Shown: positions 50,960 through 53,082 of the stretch, one piece after another | Numbering within the stretch: the stretch's first letter is position 1 | How the letters are laid out: every line of letters starts with the position of its first letter | Origin: Albugo candida | Taxonomy: Eukaryota > Oomycota > Peronosporomycetes > Albuginales > Albuginaceae | Reading direction: 5' to 3' | NCBI GenBank assembly: GCA_905220665.1 | Contig: CAJNAR010000051.1 | Coordinates: 1-53,082, forward strand | Length of the DNA: 53,082 nucleotides | Made by a program: the position numbers and the translations under genes | Notes under the pieces: model-generated | The model's database searches: none | Seen by the model: the letters and a program-made list of their open reading frames with translations, nothing else | What the model was told of the DNA's origin: nothing

Positions 50960-51390
50960 AACGACGCTACCAGCATTTTCTACATCCAACACAGAATCTC
51001 AGTGCCTGTTTGCTGACACTTCTTCGTTCGTCAATATACAGAACATCTGAAAGCTGAGGACCTCACCTAATGAACCATAAAAAACCGCAATTTGGTTTTG
51101 CGTCTTCTCATTCACGATACACGTGTGGATATTCACTTTAATACGCACCGGTAAAGACCAGAAAAGGATGCCTTTTTTGAATACTCCTCTTCAGCAAAAA
51201 CTTTGAATTGGCCCCAGCACATCGCTTACTTTTTTTGTCTCAATACACCACTCGACCCAGCGGTAGATGCTTCGAGTGAAGCAATTCTGCACGCACCGAG
51301 GTAATTAGCGTATTTGGATTGGCTTTCGCAGCTGTGTGTGGTACATGTTTGGTGAATTCAACATTCAACTGAAAAACTATTCAAAGGACT
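50960..51390 (-). pseudogene. Wrecked fourth member of the secreted family
   Basis: The minus strand contains 17 bases (GATGTGCTGGGGCCAAT) identical to the broken paralog at 19152-19883, in the same reading and encoding MCWGQ. Upstream, in frame apart from one TAA, comes a reading with YLGAC followed by SLEASTAG, which aligns with DLGTC and LLDTSVAA of the relative. Downstream, after a frame change, comes an open run of about 50 codons including QIAVF, at the place of the family's [IL]AV[PT] motif. The signal peptide and the C-terminal G-[IV]-x-[LF]-x-K-x-G block could not be found. I conclude it is an old, frameshifted copy; the borders are approximate. Confidence 0.45.
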
Positions 51391-51399
51391 TTTACCACA

Positions 51400-53082
51400 T
51401 AAGGGTTGTCGGAATTGCATCTGCATGTTAGAAGAGCTATTCAACATGATGTGCAATGATACTCTCAATAAATGCGCTGGCTAAGCTACAGATTTCTCAA
51501 ATAGACTTTCGTAATTCAACGGACTTTCGCTTTGTAACTAGCTAATGTTCAGGTGAACGTTGAGTAGAAGTCAGCTTGCATAGGCGTAGAAGTACTCAAT
51601 GTGTCACTACATGCTGTAATAAGTGGAGTAGATTGATGCAAGTGCTTAAAGGTCATAATTTCTACCTTTTATCAACTCATCACTTAACGGAGATTATGTG
51701 TCATCGTGCAGAATGCTGACAAAGCAATGCTGTTTTTGGATTTATCATTCATAAGCCCAAAAATAATGATCTTTCTGAGCTATAATTTCGGTTCTGATCA
51801 GATATTTTGTAGTGCAGAGAAAGTATACTAATAGCTAAAGTGCAGTGAGTATTCTCATGGTCGTAGATGTAAACGCCTGATATGTCTTGAAGAAATGCGA
51901 AGCTTCTTGATACACTGCGTTTACGGCATTGTTTCACTTGAAGACTTTCCTAAAAACATAATTTCAATGTTCTTCAAAATAGTGAGATTGATCTACTCAT
52001 TCGATAAACATTTCGCACGGCCCGCAAGACCAGCATTAAGGTCGCTGCATCCTATCTGTCCTAAAGTAGTACGGTAGCTTTCTTTCTAAAAATGGGGCGG
52101 TCCCTTACTCTAAAAGCATTTTCTCCGAAAGTTAGTGTCACTCACTTCCATCTTTCCTCTCAATCGAGACAATGAGTTCATTTCGTTGACGGATTTCAGT
52201 GAATTCGTTAATCGGGTGTTCTTTGATTAGCGATCTACTTTACTGCGACCCGATTGTGAGAATCGTTAAACCTTCACCATTCTCTTGCACGCGCGCCGTG
52301 TCGTCGCACAAAGTCTAAAAGATTTGATCAAAACTGGCGATTGCGATAACTTACTTGTCACTAGCAAAGCCTTTGTTCATGACGTCTGATCTGATGTAGC
52401 ATCATGACACTCCAAGTACTAGCAACATATTTCTTTGCATCACATAGCCCGACCGATTTTTCGAGACCTACATCCTGGTTTTTTTAAGTGTGAGGGAGAA
52501 TACTTATTGCGTTTTGATGTATAATAAGATGATTTGTGTTTTTTGTAGAGAAAAAATGGAGAAAACGTAAATCTTTAGTGTGCATTGTCCTCCGGTAAAG
52601 ACGTAGTATCCTATATACCGTACAATGCGTCAGCATGACGACACCTTGCTTTAACTCTCTATGTACGCACGCGTTACTTGACGTTTGGCACAAGTAATAT
52701 ACTTCTTAGTCTGATCGTCGCAGAATAATTTTACCTGACGCATAATCGTCCTGCAAACGGTTGCGAACTCATCAGTTGTCTCAATTCATGCTGGAAAGAA
52801 AAGAAAATATTTGGAGGATAATGCATGCCAGTGCATTATTGTTAAAAAAATCTCATACTCATACAATACTGCACTCTATATGCAATGCTATCGTTACCTA
52901 AAACATCATCCTTGACGGTAAGACTACCTAACAACTGATTCAATGGATCCAACAAAGTGGTGTGGTCGGGAGTATCGCTTTATAATGATACTTTTTTCGC
53001 GCGTTAGTTAATATTCTTGATATTTCTCCATTTGAAGGTACGAACGATGTAGTAGCACTCACGAGCGCTCTACCTCCGCAAC
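51400..53082. other. Right end of the window, no supported gene
   Basis: AT-rich DNA with frames below 70 codons. One ATG frame at 51895-52077 (60 residues) begins with a hydrophobic stretch but shows no family resemblance. No repeat of the kinds described above was seen here. Confidence 0.4.

Overview
The window looks like gene-poor, repeat-rich nuclear DNA of a eukaryote. It holds a long satellite, spliceosome-type introns inside a dead transposon, and intact secreted-protein genes that stand far apart. I saw no rRNA, tRNA, CRISPR array, telomere repeat, bacterial operon or recognisable housekeeping gene. The dead transposase belongs to a DDE-type family I know mainly from fungal genomes. 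A fungus, perhaps a parasitic or biotrophic one given the secreted-protein family, is my best guess, but the sequence does not settle the taxon.

Layout. (1) About 1-16.05 kb is one satellite array: 40 anchor points spaced about 416 bp (long unit) or about 352 bp (short unit), with a higher-order block of about 1.6 kb and a decayed last unit. It continues off the left edge. (2) About 18.7-32.5 kb contains two inverted copies of a module of several kb. Each has a secreted-protein gene at its outer side: one is broken by a single TAG (19152-19883, minus strand) and the other is intact (29671-30435, plus strand). The two genes share their leader, their 3' flank and a repeated upstream element. 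That element is amplified into ten exact 95-bp copies before the intact gene and is present as about two diverged copies before the broken one. (3) About 36.8-41.9 kb holds two transposon remnants in opposite orientation. They share subterminal repeats carrying GGGAGTGAAT-type motifs; the right-hand one still has a transposase pseudogene with two recognisable introns. (4) About 45.97-46.64 kb (minus strand) is a third, intact member of the secreted family, and about 50.95-51.4 kb (minus strand) is a wrecked fourth member.

The most interesting content is the secreted family. It is about 220-255 aa long, has a signal peptide, four N-terminal cysteines, an [IL]AV[PT] motif and a C-terminal G-[IV]-x-[LF]-x-K-x-G block. 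It is spreading and dying by segmental duplication, and its upstream control region is itself a tandem repeat whose copy number differs between paralogs. I do not recognise the family; an effector-like role is inference only. Everything else longer than 300 bp looks like intergenic or decayed sequence and is described interval by interval.
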